From NCBI GenBank assembly GCA_002347035.1, contig DEAM01000024.1, positions 1 through 17,966 on the forward strand: DNA of 17,966 nucleotides, written 5' to 3'. Under the pieces are notes generated by a model. It made no database searches, was not told the DNA's origin, and saw only the letters and a program-made list of their open reading frames with translations. Both the position numbers and the translations under genes were made by a program. Source of the DNA: Gemmatimonadales bacterium UBA2982. GTDB lineage: Bacteria; Gemmatimonadota; Gemmatimonadetes; Longimicrobiales; Gaopeijiaceae. Position 1 is the stretch's first letter, and every line of letters starts with the position of its first letter. Below are positions 16,654-17,966 of this stretch, in pieces.

Positions 16654-16915
16654 AGGTGAGGTGCGTGGAGAGCTTCACTTTACTAAAGTACGCCGGCCAG
16701 GTTTCAAACCTGTGACCTCGTGTTCTGGACCCATCGGACGGGACGGCCCGAACAAAAGATTGACCCTTCTCATTTATAAAGTACTTTGGAGTACAAAGTT
16801 AATGCCTCGAGTCATCACTAGACTGGAGCTTGAGGGCCTAATAAGCCCCGTCTAGATTTCGAACCGCGGCGGCCTAATCCTCGCCGATACCCCGAACGCT
16901 TTCTAGGAAGGCAGT
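16654..16915. other. Gene-free stretch with nested palindromes
   Basis: No convincing coding sequence lies here; a short open frame at 16661-16855 resembles no protein I know. The stretch holds several ACTTT/AAAGT-type inverted repeats: ACTTTACTAAAGT at 16677-16689, AAAGTACTTT at 16778-16787, GTACT/AGTAC at 16781-16794, and ACTTTG/CAAAGT at 16783-16799. CAGGTTTCAAACCTG near 16698-16712 is a further palindrome. A TTGACC at 16760 looks like a -35 box, but no -10 box lies at 16-18 bp. It probably contains the control region of the export gene that follows. Confidence 0.4.
16905..16911 (+). promoter_or_regulatory. Ribosome binding site of the second export gene
   Basis: AGGAAGG lies four bases before a TTG codon at 16916. 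It decides the start of an ORF that has no ATG or GTG early enough to include its signal peptide. Confidence 0.65.
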
Positions 16916-17966
16916 TTGCGCTACACTCACCTAATCTCTAGAAGTACGACAGCTGCAGCTATCGCTGTGACCCTGTTCCAGGCGCTTGTCGTCGATATAG
17001 CCGCGCAGTCCCTAGATCCTAACGAGGTGCGCACACAGCTGTCACAGTCGGGCCTTAGTGAAAGTGAAATCCGTCAACGGCTTCAGGCAGCTGGCTATTC
17101 GTCACAAGTACTCGACCTCTTCCTATCCGATCAACCACTTGATGAGGTGCCGATTACGGGAGAAGCCCTAAGTGCACTCGAATCACTAGGAGTTGTGGGA
17201 GCAACACCTGATGGACTAGAGCTAGTGCCACTGGAAACTGGGATGGAGATGGGATTAGGAACCGGCCCTGTGGGCTTGGAAGAATCTCCAATTTTTGGGT
17301 TCGATGTATTCACCCGGGCCACCTCGCAGTTCCAGCCACTTCTCTACGGGCCGGTACCGGACAGCTACGTGCTTGGACCAGGCGACCAGGTCGTACTCGT
17401 CCTAGCAGGGGAAGTAGAACTTGCACATGAACTTGAAGTGACCCGGGCAGGTTTTGTAGTGATCCCGAACGTTGGACAGGTGCCGGTTGCCAACCTCACG
17501 ATGGGTGAGCTTAGAGCTCAACTTAGAAGTCGGCTGGCCGGATCCTACTCAGGAATCGAACGGGGCACGACAAGCTTTAATGTGACGCTTTCCGAGATTC
17601 GTACGATTCAGGTTTCGGTCGCGGGAGAGGTAACCCAACCTGGTGCTTACCAGCTAGCGTCGGTTGCAACGGTCCTTAACTCACTATACGCAGCAGCCGG
17701 ACCAACGGAAATTGGAAATATGCGCTCCGTTCGTGTCGAACGCCGCAATGGCGAGCGACACGAACTTGATTTGTACCCATACCTGACGCGGGGCGACGTA
17801 TCTAATGATATCACTCTTGAAAATGGTGACGTCGTGTTCGTCCCACTCAAGGGGCGGCGGGTCAAAATGCTTGGCGCCGTGGTGCGGCCAGCGCACTTCG
17901 AACTTTCGGATACCGACGATCTAATAGACGTGCTACAAATGGCGGGCGGATTTGCTCCGCAAGCCT
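16916..17966 (+). CDS. Wza-like polysaccharide export protein (Poly_export/SLBB), 3' end outside the window
   Basis: From TTG at 16916 the frame stays open for 350 codons to the window edge. The N-terminus is a signal peptide: basic start (MRYTHLISRS), hydrophobic core, likely cleavage after DIAA before QS. No lipobox cysteine is seen, unlike E. coli Wza. A helical segment follows (VRTQLSQSGLSESEIRQRL), then the Poly_export domain (VPDSYVLGPGDQVVLVLAGE, EVTRAGFVVIPNVGQV) and a first SLBB domain (VSVAGEVTQPGAYQL, VLNSLYAAAGPTEIG). A second SLBB-like unit begins with MLGAVVRPAHFEL and LIDVLQMAGGF. Such proteins form the periplasmic and outer-membrane exit channel that works with a Wzz partner. 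It is the intact counterpart of the pseudogene at 10369-10959. Confidence 0.88.
   Translation, partial: MRYTHLISRSTTAAAIAVTLFQALVVDIAAQSLDPNEVRTQLSQSGLSESEIRQRLQAAGYSSQVLDLFLSDQPLDEVPITGEALSALESLGVVGATPDGLELVPLETGMEMGLGTGPVGLEESPIFGFDVFTRATSQFQPLLYGPVPDSYVLGPGDQVVLVLAGEVELAHELEVTRAGFVVIPNVGQVPVANLTMGELRAQLRSRLAGSYSGIERGTTSFNVTLSEIRTIQVSVAGEVTQPGAYQLASVATVLNSLYAAAGPTEIGNMRSVRVERRNGERHELDLYPYLTRGDVSNDITLENGDVVFVPLKGRRVKMLGAVVRPAHFELSDTDDLIDVLQMAGGFAPQA

Noticed and set aside
16690..16735. tRNA-like T-arm (CAGGTTTCAAACCTG) followed by GTGACC
   Set aside because: The loop lacks the canonical TTCRANY pattern on either strand, the fifth stem pair fails, and no anticodon or D arm folds around it.
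1..17966. CRISPR arrays, transposases, insertion-sequence ends, attachment sites and rRNA
   Set aside because: No spaced direct repeats, transposase or integrase motifs, or rRNA-like sequence were recognised anywhere in the window.

Overview
The window reads as a bacterial surface-polysaccharide (exopolysaccharide or O-antigen-like) region built around a secA gene. The organism is probably a Gram-negative-type bacterium, because two Wza/SLBB-type outer-membrane export genes and two Wzz-type chain-length genes are present. The long SecA (1096 aa, with extra sequence before Walker A and a C-terminal SEC-C zinc motif) and the style of the export proteins suggest Gemmatimonadota or another FCB-like lineage. 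That placement rests on memory of these families, not on a search, and is tentative.

Left part (about 1-10960, GC-rich codons). A plus-strand cluster encodes a GT4 glycosyltransferase, a Wzx-type flippase, a nucleotidyltransferase, an alkaline-phosphatase-superfamily enzyme and a GT2 glycosyltransferase. From the flippase to the GT2 gene each start overlaps the previous stop. A minus-strand, visibly more AT-rich radical SAM/SPASM gene interrupts the series. The plus strand then resumes with a methyltransferase and a WecG/TagA/CpsF (GT26) glycosyltransferase, followed after a 156-bp gap by a Wzz gene and a Wza-like export gene. The export gene is a pseudogene: it has an in-frame TAA near its 5' end and is cut off at about 10960.

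Junction (about 10957-10963). The truncated plus-strand export gene runs directly into the 5' end of a second, minus-strand wzz. Both genes lack their 3' parts. A single deletion between two convergent genes explains this simply; a chimeric assembly is the main alternative.

Right part (about 10960-17966, more A/T in third positions). secA lies on the minus strand upstream of the wzz fragment. Divergent from it are a polyprenyl-phosphate sugar-1-phosphate transferase (the initiating enzyme), a small ORF that looks like the start of a DUF4910-type aminopeptidase fused to most of an acyl carrier protein, a 262-bp gap with nested palindromes, and a second, open Wza/SLBB export gene that runs off the window end.

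Together the genes cover initiation, chain extension, modification, flipping, chain-length control and outer-membrane export. No Wzy polymerase is visible. The pseudogene, the wzz stub and the peptidase-ACP hybrid mark a locus that has been repeatedly rearranged. The most interesting candidate function is the translationally coupled nucleotidyltransferase plus phosphatase-superfamily pair between the flippase and the GT2 gene.
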